Of a stretch of 64,000 bases of DNA, positions 33,278-45,087 are shown piece after piece. Both the position numbers and the translations under genes were made by a program. Origin of the DNA: Agarophyton chilense (lineage: Eukaryota > Rhodophyta > Florideophyceae > Gracilariales > Gracilariaceae); contig JARGXX010000121.1 of assembly GCA_030374765.1 (NCBI GenBank), positions 682,001-746,000 of the forward strand. Direction: 5' to 3'. The notes under the pieces were generated by a model. It had not been told where the DNA came from, did no database searches, and worked only from the letters and a program-made list of their open reading frames with translations. Positions within the stretch are counted from its first letter, which is position 1. Each line of letters opens with the position of its first letter.

Positions 33278-34840
33278 GTAAATGGTCATTAAAGATCTCT
33301 TTGAACAAGCAAAAAGTATAAACGGTCTTCAATGTATTTTATTTTGTTTTTTTGAATTTTTTCATTTATAGATTTCTCATTGTTGATAGAGTCTAAAAAT
33401 TATATTTATTAAAATAGATTGCTTGATTATTAATAGAAGAACATATTGCATCTGGGGCGAAGTAGACTATACTTCTTTTGTGTATATCGTTAGTTTCGTT
33501 TTTGAATGATGCTTGTAATTCGTCTAGATATCTACAATATTTTTATGCTTCTTCTAAACGAAATGATCAAATTTTGTTTTAAAAGTTACATGATCTGAAA
33601 AAAGTGTCAACCTTTCAGATATGTCGAATATAGAAAACCTACTGAGGGATAATAACATTAAAGTATTCGAAACATTTCCCTTCCCAGAAGTTTGTGGACA
33701 CGATGTATTCAGCATGAATTATAGATAAATGAGACGCGGAAACTCGACCCCAGCTGTCACAGTTGTGTTAGGGGTCTCGTCTTTCAAAAAATGAATTTGG
33801 CGGATACGAATAGTTCATAGTAATTGAATTTATTGGATCAATTCGGGATAGTACTTCAAAAAAATAGAGTATGGTGTCGAACCGAAAAGAGTAATTCCAT
33901 CAGTAGAAAGGGCCCAGTGTAAAAAAGAGAGGAGGGAGTGCAAGGGAACTGGAGTTGAATAAGCACTCGTAGTTGATCATGAAATGGTTGAAAGGTGGAA
34001 ATAGAAACCCAATAACACGACTATGTAGAGAAAGTCTACATGAAGAGGAAAGATTTAAGCTGATGACATAATGTAACAGAAATATGGCGACGTCATCTTG
34101 CGAAAAATGGTATCGAATTTAAGTTTTTATCATTTTTAGAAGTTTTTTATGTTAGAAGAATGAGACCAATTGTTCCAAAGGAACAGAAAACTTTTAATTA
34201 AGTGCCTGCGTAGGGATTATTAATTCCGGAGACTCGACGAAAAATTGACACATCAGCGTTTGGTCGACTAAAGCTTTGCTTCATCTTCTCGTTTTGTCGA
34301 CTGGGCGGCGTACGATGACTAACAGACTAAGACAGAGAGGGTTCCTTGTTAAAGAGGGAAGTGATTTCGCCTCCGTAGACCAGCGATTCCTGTTATGTTT
34401 GGGAATTCTTCAGAATTCTTGAGATTTGATTCAATTTTCCGAGAGAGTTAAGTATTGGTGTTTTAAGGCCAGGTCTTGCAGTATGCTTGTTAAACTTTTT
34501 TTAAGGCTAGGTTCGACGAAAAGCAGAGCTTATGTTGGTTCCCGTGTTGGTTGTTGTTCATTGGGATTTATTGGCGTTGCTTGTGTTAGAGTCCGGAAAC
34601 GGAATTATGTAAGTTCTTTCGATAACTGAGTGATCAGGGGGTTTCCCCACTTGCCCAAATTCATCGCCGGTAGAATCCGGGAGGTCGCGTGGAGGTCGTA
34701 TCTGCCTGGGGGTTTGGCGTGTTTCTTAATCGAGTCTTATAAGGTTTCTTGAAGTTGTATATCGTAATAAACAATTTTTTTTAAATTTGTGTTTGGTTTT
34801 TCACGGTTTCCCTGAGAAACAATGGTTCAAATATCTGTAC
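33278..34840. other. AT-rich spacer, grading into the leader of family F copy 2
   Basis: Nothing gene-like is seen up to about 34240. From there GC rises. A short frame (34426-34629) ends before sequence resembling the start of the window, and probably belongs to the leader of the following retroelement. Confidence 0.4.
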
Positions 34841-35555
34841 CATGCGCCCTGTGTAATGACGCAGGGCGGGTGTGTTTCAAGCATCAAGGCCTTTCCTGTA
34901 AAAACTATTGGTAGTCTTGCAGAGGGACGAATCTCAGGGCTCCGGCGGATACGAGGCCCAGACCTATTTCTACGTTTACGGGGGTCGGATGACGGCTGGA
35001 AATATTACGATCGCGCGCTCTCTCAGGAGCAGCCCTCCTAAAAGCGCAAGCCTGCACTATGGGTTAAAGTAGTCCCGAGAGCGGAATGAGTTGACCGTTC
35101 TCAGAGGTGATGGACCTGCTACAAACAAAATTTCAAAGTGCAGAACTCTCCGGCAGAAAATAGAGGGCATGGGGGACTATGCCTTGGGCATCGTAAGAGA
35201 AGCTTTTCGGGGTAGGCGTTCAGTTGACCTTGGAGAATAGTCGCAGAGCAAAAATATTTTCCTTTGTGTACTTAGGAATAGGATACCGGGGATTCCTAAA
35301 GAGAGTGAAGTGGATGTCTTATTCAATTGACTTGAAGATAAAAGAAACTCACTAATTGTTGGAAGAAGTGCACCAAAAGCGGGGTCTTCTAAAAGAGTAG
35401 CGATTACTCGGGGTGTAACCGTTTCGGATTAAAAACATGGAGGGCGCTCTAGTCGCGCGACGAGAAGCAAAGAGGGTGAATCTTAGAGGGCATACGAGTC
35501 CAAGTCTGCTCCGAATTACGACTCTGAGAAAGAGGCTACGACGCTTTTCGGTAAA

Positions 35556-36223
35556 ATGCAAAAAATTATTTCTTTCATCGAAGGGTTTGAGAAGGCCCAG
35601 AAGTGCATGACTAAAGACATTAAGGAATTTAAGAAGTCGCAGAAGAGTTTCGAAAAGAAATGGAAGGCGAGGATTTTCTTTTCGACGTCAGACCGGCGAT
35701 GGCAGGGGTTGTTGTTGATTCCGGAAATGAGTCTGGCTCAGAGTCTGACGACGAGGATGAGGGTTTTTAGAGCCTTGCGAAGAAGTCTTGGAATTTGAAG
35801 CGGCAGAAGGCGAACAAGAGGTCCTGGGCGGTATTCGCTGGCAAACCGTTTCCTAGTCATTATGTTGCTGCTGATATTCTTGAAGGAGATGATATGCTTT
35901 GCAAAGCCCCGACGAATCATCCCCCGGTCTCTTCGTGGGTTGAAACTCGTCACCTGACGGGCATTCGGAACTACCGGGAAGCTGCAACGTTGGCTCGAAT
36001 AATTGACTGGTTCATGAGCTCTTTGGGGGTAATGAGCCCCAGAAAAGAGTTGGCTGTGCAGTTGGCAATGAGCAGGTTATTAGCAGTGACAATGGTTGAT
36101 AAGAACAGCAACTGGGAAGTGGCGAGAAAGCTCGAAGAAGAGCACGATGATTTGATTAGCGAGTCAATGAATCATAAGCTTCATAAGGTGGCGAAATTTC
36201 GTAAGGAGTTCAAGAAGAATTAG
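35556..36223 (+). pseudogene. Family F Gag-like protein, copy 2
   Basis: Two overlapping frames are seen. The first, 35556-35690, has the helical KIISFIEGFEKAQKCMTKD. The second, 35795-36223, is open for 142 codons with NHPPVSSWVETRHLTGIRNY, ARIIDWFMSSLGVMS, KELAVQLAMSRLLAVTMVD and LEEEHDDLISESMNHK. They correspond to 662-868 and 1061-1330 of copy 1. Conservation of the protein between two diverged copies supports real coding. The C-terminus is very basic (FRKEFKKN), as expected for an RNA-binding structural protein. No named domain is recognised. Confidence 0.55.
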
Positions 36224-36399
36224 TCTGCTTTACGCAAGCAAGTAGACGGGAACGAAAAATAATATAAAAAATACGACAACAACAACGACAGTTTTTAATT
36301 AGATGTCCCTGCGGGACGTGCTTCCTATTTCAGTGGCGTCCGATATACAGGACGTGTATGCAAAGAAAGCAAATTCATGACAATGACATAAGTGAAGAC

Positions 36400-37900
36400 G
36401 CAAGGGGAAAACTCAAATTATACTTAAGGTACTTCGAAGTGGGCTTCATTGCTTGGATGCCGAGCATGTCTACCCTTTTGTACTGGAATAAGAGAAAACC
36501 TTTGTCAAAAAACTGGCGAGAACTATCTTGCAAGGCATCGGGGAGGACTTATTAATCCGAAACTATTTCGTTGCTGAAGAGTTCGTAAAAGAGGTGGAAT
36601 CTACGTTTGAATACAGTGACCCAGATCAACGGGTCTGGGTGAATGCTTATCTAGTATGATTGTCAGAAAAGTGTCCGACTGCCTCGGCTGATATTAACTC
36701 ATTACTACCCCTGGATACACAGTTACTAGATATGACGAAAGAAATCATTCTAGCAAATGAAGAGTTTAAGTGAATAAAGATGCCATTTTGCGCATTGAAG
36801 ACGAAGGATTATCGTACCCTGAATAGAAAACTGGTTGAAGACGAGGTAAAAGATCTCAGAGAGAGAAACTGGAAGTCATGAATGGGGATTTCGCCGTCCC
36901 TGAAAAAGAGGGAAAACAAATGCTCATAATCTACGCTTGAAATGCCAATCCAAACCCACCAAGGATCGAGCTTCTTAATGCAAAACATCTAGCGAGATTA
37001 CAAATCCCGTAGGACAAACTCTTTTTATCGGAAAGTCAGATATAGGCAACCAAAATCATCGAGTGAAATTACCGAGATGGATCATATGTATTTTGGATTG
37101 CCACCAATCGAAGTCGGATGGAAAAAATTATTCCCTGTTACACTTTCAATGCCCATGGGGATGTCACAATCTGTCTTGGTGGCTCAAAAAATCCATTTAG
37201 AAATTCTAGCTCGTGCTAAACTCTCTATGGACAACCGGGTAGCGGATTAAATATCTGTTTGCATATACAGATTTGGAGCTTACGTGGATTATAATGTTTC
37301 GTTCGGAACGAGCAAGGAGATGTAGGAAAGAAGTTTGCGGTACGTGATAAAAGAATCCAAGCTTAGCTTTTTGCCTTCGCAGAAGATAAAAACATCATGG
37401 CCTGCTGAAGAAGGAAGTACAAAAGTATTGTGAATTGAAGTCGAGCAGAAGAAAATATTCGTGCAAAAAGGAGAAAAATGAGAAAGCTGATAACAATTAC
37501 AAAGAACCTGCTGAAAAGCAGATATGGAAATTGCAAGAAGAACAAAGCAATTTAGGAAATTGGGGGTCTTTAATTATCTTAAGAAGGCCACTTTTTTCAG
37601 TCTTCGAAAGGATATATACCGTTATTTCCTCGAGCAGAGATTATGTTGGGGCAAATGTGGTTAACCAGAAGGTGCTCTAATTAATTTTAAAACTAGCGCC
37701 GTTGATCCGGTTAAATATGGTTACGCCGTTTAACAAAACAAATATGTTTACAGCCGCAAGATTAATTGGTGGAGAAGTAGTATATGTCAAGGGCCGAGAT
37801 CTCTTACACATTTGTGGGGGATTAGATCGGAAAGTCGATTATTTATATGTATCTGAAGTGCAATGCCCTTTAAAGGGGTTTCTTCCCAGGAATTAGATAT
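36400..37900 (+). pseudogene. Family F reverse transcriptase of unclear class
   Basis: Broken frames show EKTFVKKLARTILQGIGEDL (36490s) and then RT palm motifs. These are GLPPIEVGWKKLFPVTLSMP followed by MGMSQSVLVAQKIHLEIL (about 37095-37205), an analogue of the LPMGxxxSxxxAQ motif. GAYVDYNVSFGTS follows at about 37276-37315, where the catalytic YxDD has become YVDY. A thumb-like segment follows (KTSWPAEEGSTKVL, IEVEQKKIFVQKGEKMRKLI). SAVDPVKYGYAV near 37697 could be the first Asp strand of an RNase H. The motif spacing fits neither copia nor gypsy. The class remains unassigned. Confidence 0.55.
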
Positions 37901-37999
37901 TTCCCTCGCTTGAGGACTAGCTTGGTCTATGATAAGCTTTACCGCTATTGCGTGCCGACGGCCGGTTAGGACCGGAGGTGCACACTGGTGGGACACGTG

Positions 38000-39370
38000 G
38001 ACTTCACGGATGCCGACGCTCGAGTGCGAGGCGTGCCACATGTGGCCCGGATTCTACCTAATGGTTAGTATTCTTTAGTATTTTTTAGTATTTATTTTGC
38101 TACGCTATCGCTATTTAGTGTCTATTTTTCGGGCGCGCGCCCACTGTCAAGGGCCGCGCGCCACACTACTTAGGAGGTTGAGCACTGCTCCCCAGCGTCT
38201 GTGTCCTCGGAAAGCTGGTATTGGAAGCTTGTTTAGTATGCCGGAAGATATCCGGCGAAAAATCTGCGAAAAATGACGGATCGCGGATGCAGAGGTAATT
38301 TGTGTTAATTTTTTAGAGTGCCAGCTAGTTTTTGCTTTCGATTCTATATCAAAATCCTGCACATTATAAATGGGAATCCAATACACAAGCCCCTGCTAGT
38401 TTACCGCCTATGTTTGGATGCCAAACGCTAGATGTGAATGACAAAAGCCTGGCTAAAACACCCTCACACCAATCCATATCACAATGATACCTCCCAGAAC
38501 CACCATCCACAATACAACCTGGTCTCGCCCACCTTCCCCTTGCACCCCTAATCCTCCTCCCCACTCCCCGCAATCCCCGCTACAAAACCTCCTTCCTCCT
38601 TCTCCTCTTTCCCATCGATCCCCCTACTCCCAGCTCCAAGAACTGTTCCACCTACCTTTTGTTAATGTCATGCATGGATACAGTTCGGCTCCGCATTTGC
38701 TCAAAAATGCCGTCAGACAATCATGAGGGGATGGGTGCCGTCATTCGCGGGTTGGTATGGTGAGCCTAATTTCGAGAACTGCCGTCGAAGGTAGATCACA
38801 AATGACGAGGATACTTTACTATGGACGACGGAAAGAAACATGTAGAGTAAGTAAACCAGGTTACAGAGCGGTTTATGCCTGAGAAGAAACTATATTAAAC
38901 GAAAGCTTGGCTTCGAAAGCAGACCAGCTCTGCGCCGGAGGAGATCAGAGGGGAAATAATCTTTACGCAGGGCGTGTTGGGTGGTGAAGGGATTACCAAC
39001 GCAACCTAGCTATGATCCCTATGCACAGCATGGACGAAAATTATAGCGCACCATCAAGTCGGATTGATAAGAAAGAGTTCTAGAATACTCTCCTCTATTT
39101 GAAAGCTCGGTGGAAGCCTGATATAACTCGGCGGGGCAAATTGTAATAAGCGAGCAAGAGTACGGATCAAAGTGATGTTTTTGGTGAAAGAAAAGTTTTT
39201 CTATCACTGACGTCTCGCTAGGACGCTCCTTTCTATATTTCCACTTTTCTCAGCAGAATGTGTGCGGGCGGTATGCGCCGTGGAAAAATCACTGTTTAAC
39301 CTTCCAAGATGAAGCAACCTTCTCCAAAAGTCCGCGAACCAAGCTCCTCTTCTGGAGATTCTCTCTTGAT
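38000..39370. other. Spacer without a supported gene
   Basis: A TATA-like ATTATAAATGG at 38362 is followed by a Pro/Ser-rich short frame (38484-38726) with no recognised motif. The rest shows only chance ORFs. GC content changes near 38500. Confidence 0.4.
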
Positions 39371-39376
39371 TCGATC

Positions 39377-39604
39377 TCATGCTGCCCCGCCTGGGTTTTT
39401 ACATACACCGCAAACGACGCAGCCTTCTAAGGACTTGTCTGAACCGTACTTTTCCATTATCGGTGTCACCGGTGATGTGCCACAAATGATTTGAATTGGA
39501 TTCTTGCATATGGGACAATAATGATTAGGATCAGAGCCGATCACTCCGTCCTTTACCCGACATTTCTTTCGTTCGTTTTCAATGCAAAAAAACTGCTTCG
39601 CCAT
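39377..39604 (-). CDS. Small zinc-ribbon-like protein (75 codons)
   Basis: The minus frame begins MAKQFFCIENERKKCR and carries HYCPICKNPIQIICG and, near its end, EGCVVCGVCKNPGG. The CPIC...CVVC/CGVC pairs are typical zinc ligands. The ATG lies 130 bp from a CCAAT repeat block that could serve as a promoter in both directions. No family is recognised. It may be the first exon of a longer gene. The coding status is moderate: regular Cys spacing in a 75-codon frame is more than chance usually gives, but there is no second line of evidence. Confidence 0.4.
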   Translation of the reverse strand: MAKQFFCIENERKKCRVKDGVIGSDPNHYCPICKNPIQIICGTSPVTPIMEKYGSDKSLEGCVVCGVCKNPGGAA

Positions 39605-39732
39605 GTCTGGAAGATCTCAGAACTGCTAGGGAATTTAAACGGAGTTCAGCCATGTGCGGGTGAAGAACTCGCGACTATGGCCGTGGAGTATGAAAAGCTA
39701 CCGGTCGGGTGTCTCCAACTTGAGACTGCTTC

Positions 39733-39851
39733 CACGTAACCTCATTCAACCAATGGATTTACTTCTTTCACGTAACCTCATTCATCCAATGGATTTACTT
39801 CTTTCACGTAACCTCATTCATCCAATGAATATACTTCTTTTACGTAACCTT
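39733..39851 (+). repeat. Three 36-bp tandem repeats, each with a CCAAT box
   Basis: Unit boundaries are 39733, 39769 and 39805, with a partial fourth unit from 39841. Each unit reads CACGTAACCTCATTC, then AWCCAAT (CCAAT at 39750, 39786 and 39822), then GGATTTACTTCTTT. Copies differ at only a few bases. CCAAT is the NF-Y binding box and CACGT an E-box-like core. The spacing is 36 bp, about three and a half helical turns. Confidence 0.85.
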
Positions 39852-39857
39852 GCTGCA

Positions 39858-39864
39858 TATATAA
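39858..39864 (+). promoter_or_regulatory. TATA box of the DCP1 promoter
   Basis: TATATAA lies about 30 bp after the last full CCAAT repeat. The order CCAAT array, TATA box, gene on the same strand makes this the best-supported host promoter in the window. Transcription would start near 39890, giving a leader of about 440 nt before ATG 40334 unless an intron is removed. Confidence 0.65.
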
Positions 39865-40333
39865 GCCAATCATCTCTGGCAGATTATATCGGTAGTATTT
39901 TAAAATATCGCGTAACCGCGCAGCCGATTCGTCATCATCTTTTTCTATGGCCTAACGCAGTGCGCGGCTGATTCCGTCCAGCTCGTCTAACAGTCGCGAT
40001 CGCTGCATTTGATCCCCCCACTCCTGCGTATCTTCTCCATGTGCGCGGTCGCGTTGCATCTTGCGGTCCATGGTCAACTCCCAGTGGTCACCCTCATCCC
40101 TTCGCTTCCCTCCTGCCTTCCTCATGTCGCGAGCAAGCCCTTGTGAACAGACAATTTTCGAGCTGGGAACACCTTGCCAAACCGGCTCACAGCTGCGCCT
40201 TGCGAAACAATGCGACCATCTGTACCATCCAACCCCCCCCCTCGCCGTCTCCCCATTTCCTCCCGTCCAGCTATGAGGCGTGTCTCCGTGCGACTCATCT
40301 AGCGCCCCGAACGGTCTCGTGCTTTCCGTGAGT

Positions 40334-40849
40334 ATGACGGCTGATATTTATTTCGACCCTACACGTCGTGATGCTATCGCCGCTAAAATGAACTTGTTCG
40401 TGCTGCAAAGGGCCGACCCAGCTGTCATAAAGGTAATCAAACTTGCCTCGCACATCTGTCTCCATAAGCTCGACGAAAACCAAGTGTGGCGTCGACTGGA
40501 TATCGAAGGCTCTTTCTTTGTCGTCGAGCTCCATGTAAACCATCCGAACAACTCCGCCCGCGCTCGCCACCGCATTTTCATTCTAAATCGCAAGAGTTTT
40601 GATAACTCTTCCGATGACGTCGTCATTGGAAACAAGGAGATCGAGCTTCAAGACCAGATGATCATTTACACGAACTCCAAACAGAAAACAATCGGAATCT
40701 GGTTCTATCAAAAACCAGAGGCTTCTTCCGTGTTTCAACTTCTCCAGGCTCTTGTAAAAGGGAGATATCTCTCTGCGACTCAGTTACCGCCCGTCGAAAT
40801 GCCCTCCTCCTCCCAATCGTCCGAAACGTCTGCCTCACAACCCACCTAA
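40334..40849 (+). CDS. DCP1: mRNA-decapping complex subunit DCP1
   Basis: The 171-residue product matches the EVH1-fold DCP1 domain along its length: AAKMNLFVLQRADPAVIKVI (start helix), ICLHKLDENQVWRRLDIEGS, FFVVEL, RIFILNRKS, ELQDQMIIYTN and IGIWFYQKPEASSVFQLLQA. DCP1 activates the decapping enzyme DCP2 in cytoplasmic P-bodies during 5'-3' mRNA decay. ATG 40334 was chosen because the domain's first helix follows directly; an in-frame upstream stretch to 40280 lacks homology. The gene has no introns inside the domain. The tail after the domain is Ser/Pro-rich (PPVEMPSSSQSSETSASQPT) and ends at TAA 40847. This is the only clear housekeeping gene here. Confidence 0.9.
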   Translation: MTADIYFDPTRRDAIAAKMNLFVLQRADPAVIKVIKLASHICLHKLDENQVWRRLDIEGSFFVVELHVNHPNNSARARHRIFILNRKSFDNSSDDVVIGNKEIELQDQMIIYTNSKQKTIGIWFYQKPEASSVFQLLQALVKGRYLSATQLPPVEMPSSSQSSETSASQPT

Positions 40850-41185
40850 TCTGCCTGCCTTCTCGATACCTCCCCACGCTCTCGACGTACACAAAAGCGC
40901 GCCCCACGTAACGCCAATATCAAGAACGCAAAGACCCGTCCTCAAATTCCCAACCCGCGTCCTCAGAAAATGCTCATCGATGCACGCTTGCAACCCACCC
41001 AAAACTCCACTCCTAGTGAGGCGTCCAGTGTGCAAGATAATTCACCAGAGCGCTTCTTTCTCGGATTGAAGCGTATTCATGTCGTAGTCGGTGCCACTCT
41101 GCCGCCAGATTTGAACACTTCTTCCGTGATGCAAAGTGTCGCAGTAACTATCCAACGTTGGATCGAAGAAACAACGCCCCACTGA
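40850..41185 (+). other. In-frame continuation after the DCP1 stop
   Basis: The same frame stays open for 111 more codons after TAA 40847, to TGA 41183. It has basic residues (RSRRTQKRAPRNAN) and then an ordered-looking end (FFLGLKRIHVVVGATLPPDL, VAVTIQRWIEE). DCP1 proteins of animals and plants have C-terminal extensions, so this could be a lost or alternatively spliced tail, or chance. No trimerisation motif is recognised. Confidence 0.35.
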
Positions 41186-42265
41186 ACCATTCGAATGATG
41201 AAGAATGGAAGACTGTATTTACTTTGCAAACAAACTCGAGAATAAGCCCGATTCACAACATCACAAGCCGAACCTGAAGTCGCAACGGTCGACGCTCGAG
41301 TGACCGCGGTATGCGAAAACGAAATCCTCAGGGCTCTGAGTTTTCTTTTTCCAATTGCTCGAAGGTAAATCCAACGCCTCCACTGGTTTTTGGCCTCGAT
41401 AGTCCGGAAACTCATTCCACCCTGTGCGCTCTTGAGAGTGAAGAGAGTACAGTAGATGCGGTCAAAGAGGACGGGAGGCAAAGCATTAGCCGTAAAAACG
41501 TGTTGCAAATGCCATGGGCTTCCACAGAGTGGTTGTTACGAAAGAGAGACGATCGTCATAGGTCATTGAGCACTGAGAAGTGGCTTGGTATAGAGAAGAA
41601 AACAACTCCTATTACCTTCCGGGATGAAATCCCACAACGGCGCGAACGCGGTCGAATTGCTTAAACTCGACGAAATGACGGAATTGAAACACCGAATGTG
41701 AATCAGAACATATCATTCGTTGAGATGCACATGTTGCTGTCATTGATAAAGTGAGTAGTCAGGCACTTTATGACTCAAAGCTATGCGAAACAGATTTAGA
41801 CGCCGTCGCAGCTACTATAGGACCCGCATTGGAGATTTGTCTCTGCGTTGGGTATCGAGCAGCTCGCCAAAATAACGCAGCAGCAAAAAAAGATATTTTT
41901 GCACTCAATCATCTTGAGGCAGATGTTCTTGTTGCACGGCTCTAGTCGCACACGCCTTTTCCGTTTTTTACGCTGCTTGTACCAGGCGTGCAAAGTGTAA
42001 TTGCAGACCTTTGTCCTCGACGGGAACACATCCAGATCACGAACCCGACAAAAGCGATTCGTTTGGACGTGAAGAGGAATTCAAGCAGCGTTCATTCCCT
42101 TTGTTTGCACGCGTTTCTGTTCGCCATCGTCGGAGAGAGGTCAAGCAAGTCCGTGGTTCCTATCGAACGGCTACGTAGCCAACGAGTGTTCACTTCCGTT
42201 GTCAGCGCGCCCTGCTTTTCGTGACGATCTACGAGAGATTCTGAGGCGCTTATCGAAAGGTTCAC
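41186..42265. other. Spacer without a supported gene
   Basis: Opposing short frames (41311-41664 plus, 41508-41077 minus) have no recognised motif and overlap each other, so at most one could be real. Near 42180 the plus strand becomes purine-rich, marking the left part of the transposon region. Confidence 0.35.
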
Positions 42266-45087
42266 GTGATGCGGCGCAAAAACGCAGAGAACAGGAGGAT
42301 CATTCGGAGTTCTTGGAAACCCAAGCCGCCTGCTACGGCTTCTAGCAGGAAGGACGCGATGCCTACAACGCGCAGCGGAGCAACGCGGGCGAATAAGGTA
42401 AGAATCCTATCATGGAAGCCGAAACTTGACGAGCAGGTGACTCTGTTGGTGACCACGCCGAACGGCGAAAAGAAAGTCGTGGGGAAGGTATTTGTAAGGG
42501 TTGCGGTTGATGCGACGGGAGGCTTACGGGAGATTTAGTGAGAGAGTTGCATGGTCACATACGGGTCCGGAAGGCGAAGGAGAAACCCGTGGTGGTATGG
42601 AAGGTGTTGATTCAGGATGAGAAAGAAATGGATTACCCTTATCCGTTCATAACTACAGATACCGTACCGAACCGTCTGGGAGATATGGAACGAAACTCTT
42701 TCTATTGCTGGGACGTGAACATGATGAAACTTTATGGTGGCGAAGCGGCGACTCTTCCTCAGACACCGTCCTACACTCCGTCTGCACCTTCAGCAATGAA
42801 GCCCTCTGCTAAGACGGTGAAGGAAAAGGAACAAGAAAGAGGTTCGTCGTCTGCGACGGAAGGTACGGTGAGCGAGGTGGTGAGGAGGATCGAAAGAAAT
42901 TCGGGAGGTCCAGTGACTCGAAATCGGGCCGTTCACGACATTCCAGCCTTAGCTAGTGACGAAGAGAATGGGACCGAGAGAGAAGCGAAGAGGCTACGGT
43001 GTAGTGGTTCCCATGGTGTTAACTTCCATGAAAAAGGAGAAGGAAATGAGGCAGAAGGGCATGGTTCAGAAATGAATGAGGTACGCGGAGGCCCTGCTGT
43101 TTCAAAGAAACACGTTTTTGACGAATCAAAGGCCGATATTGTTCCAGGTGGGAGTGCGGGACGGAATAAGGGCCCAGTTCGTTTTCCAAGAGCCATACCA
43201 ATCGTGAGCGGGGAGAAACGTGTAGGGACGGAGCTTAAGGGAAAAGGAGTCGTGGTTGGAAGGAAAGGGGTGCAGATTCGCAGAGTCCCGGAATGCAGAT
43301 CCATACAACGGTTTTCTTATCGACAGACCTCGGATCAAGCAGTGAGGAGTGTCGAACAAGGGGACGCTGAGGGGTCAAACGACCGAGTGGGCGCGGGGAG
43401 ACCTCCGAGGAACCAGAGTGTGAGGGAGTGGAGGAAGGGAGGGGAGGTTGAAAAAGGAGATGGACTCTGGGGTGGGGATGAGGAGGATAAGGATGTAATT
43501 CGCCCGTGGAAGGAAGGCGAGCACAAGGGGATGACGTATGCAGAAACGAAGTTTAAGGGGCGGAATCAGCTGTTGGCCAAGCTTGGAGACATGAAGGGGG
43601 AGCTTCAAAGGGCAAGGGATGACAACGAAAGTTTGCAACTCAGCTTGAAACTCGCACACAGGGAGATGAAGGGGCTGGAGGGCGAAGATAGGAAAAAGGA
43701 AATGCTGCTGACGTCATTGCAAGAGACTATTCGTGGTTCACCAGGACAAGTGGGTGGCGAAGAAAGGAAGGGGGGTCGGAAACGGTATGGAATTGAAGTG
43801 GATATGCGATTTATTGGAGTAGCCTCGAGAGTTTACGAGAACATATCGCGTTATGCAAAGGAGGAGACGAGGGAGTTGTGCTTCGGAAGGAGGGAACCGG
43901 AGCGAAACGGGTCGAACCGGGCAGAAGAAGTAAGGGCGGGGAGGAATCAGATTATTCTGATTATAAATGAAAAGAAGATGGTGCCTTTAGATCCTATGGA
44001 GCTGACAACAGGAAGAAAGTCGTGGGGACCGAAGGCCTACACTCCGTCTTTTCAGGGGGGGAGTGATGAGATGTTGTTGCATGTGGTGCGGATGGAGTTG
44101 GAGAATCCGATATGGAGAAAATTTGCGGGGATACGGATGAAGAAGCAGTGTGCGGAGGAGTTGAGGAGGGATTCGTGTTTGAGGATGCGGATGAAACAGG
44201 CTCTCAGTGATGCTGTGGGGGTGCGGAAAAGGAATGCGAGGGAGAGGTTGTTTTTGGGTCTGGGATATACTCTACTTGCTAGAAAACCTCTTAACGAGTA
44301 TGATGAAGACCTGAATGTGTTGTATGAAGAGCAGAAGATGGAGGCTCGGGAGAAGTTGTTGCCGAAAGATGCGAATGGGGAGCCCTTCATATCTGCGTGA
44401 AGGTTGGACAAGATGGAGAACCTGTGTTTTTCAGGGCACGATGTGAACTCGACAAAGTATGGGGATGAACCTGATGGCTTGTACTTCAAGAACGGATTGA
44501 GTGTGGAGGTGTTGAGAGAGTTTATGGGGTACGATGTGGAGCAACCGTGGAAGGAAGGAGAGCCACAGTATGTGGATGAAATTGTGATGCATCTGGCCCG
44601 CTTGGATGCGTGGATTACACCTGTGGTAAAGGCATTGGATGAGGAGATGGGTAGAGGAGGGAAGTGACAGATGCTGTTTTCGAAACTGTATGCCAAGCAT
44701 CTTCCGGTTGCTGTGGAGGATATCTTACGGACAGCTAGAAGGAAGGTGGAGGAGAAGTACGGAGAGATGCTGGTGAACCATGGTGTGAAGGATGAGGACC
44801 CGACTGAAGTGCTGGGAAATGAGGAACGTGAAGAGACCGTTGCATTTCGGATGCCTTCGAACCAACTGGTCTATCTGGGTGTTCGTTACGGGGTGTTTCT
44901 GGAAAAGATGACGAATTTTCTCGGGTATGATTTTGATTGCTACGTCGGACGTTGTATGCCTGAAAAACGCGAGTTTTGGGAGTTGTTAGCGGAGGAGAAA
45001 GAAATGTGGGACGCGAAAGAGGAAGGGGAGGAGAGAGATGGGGAGGGGGTGGAAGGCGGAGGTGGACAAGATATTTTTGATGAGTGA
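42266..45087 (+). pseudogene. Unknown coiled-coil protein convergent with transposase copy 2
   Basis: The frame 42538-44400 (620 codons) continues in the same frame past TGA 44398 (44404-44667) and TGA 44665 (44671-45087). The upstream frame 42266-42538 joins by one shift. Composition is highly charged. An N-terminal basic part has KVRILSWKPKLDEQVTLLV. A low-complexity middle is followed by a coiled coil (ELQRARDDNESLQLSLKLAH, about 43600-43740). A conserved-looking C-terminal domain has YGIEVDMRFIGVASRVYENI, MKKQCAEELRRDSCLRMRMK and LVYLGVRYGVFLEKMTNFLG. Both stops could come from TGG by one transition. It ends 83 bp from the transposase stop, tail-to-tail. I recognise no family; an accessory DNA-binding or structural transposon protein is inference. 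Confidence 0.5.

Larger units (their letters stand above)
34840..38000 (+). mobile_element. Copy 2 of unclassified retroelement family F, with pol
   Basis: 34855-36450 is collinear with 1-1563. Beyond that this copy keeps a pol region with reverse-transcriptase motifs. No LTRs, target duplication, integrase or tyrosine recombinase were found. The ends are set from the first copy on the left and from loss of coding signal on the right. Confidence 0.6.

Noticed and set aside
40041-40331. Plus-strand ORF upstream of DCP1
   Set aside because: No recognised motif and Pro/Ser/Cys-rich. It lies in the probable DCP1 leader.
40328-40333. GTGAGT donor directly before the DCP1 start codon
   Set aside because: The ATG and first helix of DCP1 follow immediately, so an intron starting here would remove the start. 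No suitable acceptor is seen.
43304-44696. Minus-strand Ser/Pro-rich ORFs opposite the coiled-coil gene
   Set aside because: Antisense of a purine-rich coding strand; low complexity and no motifs.
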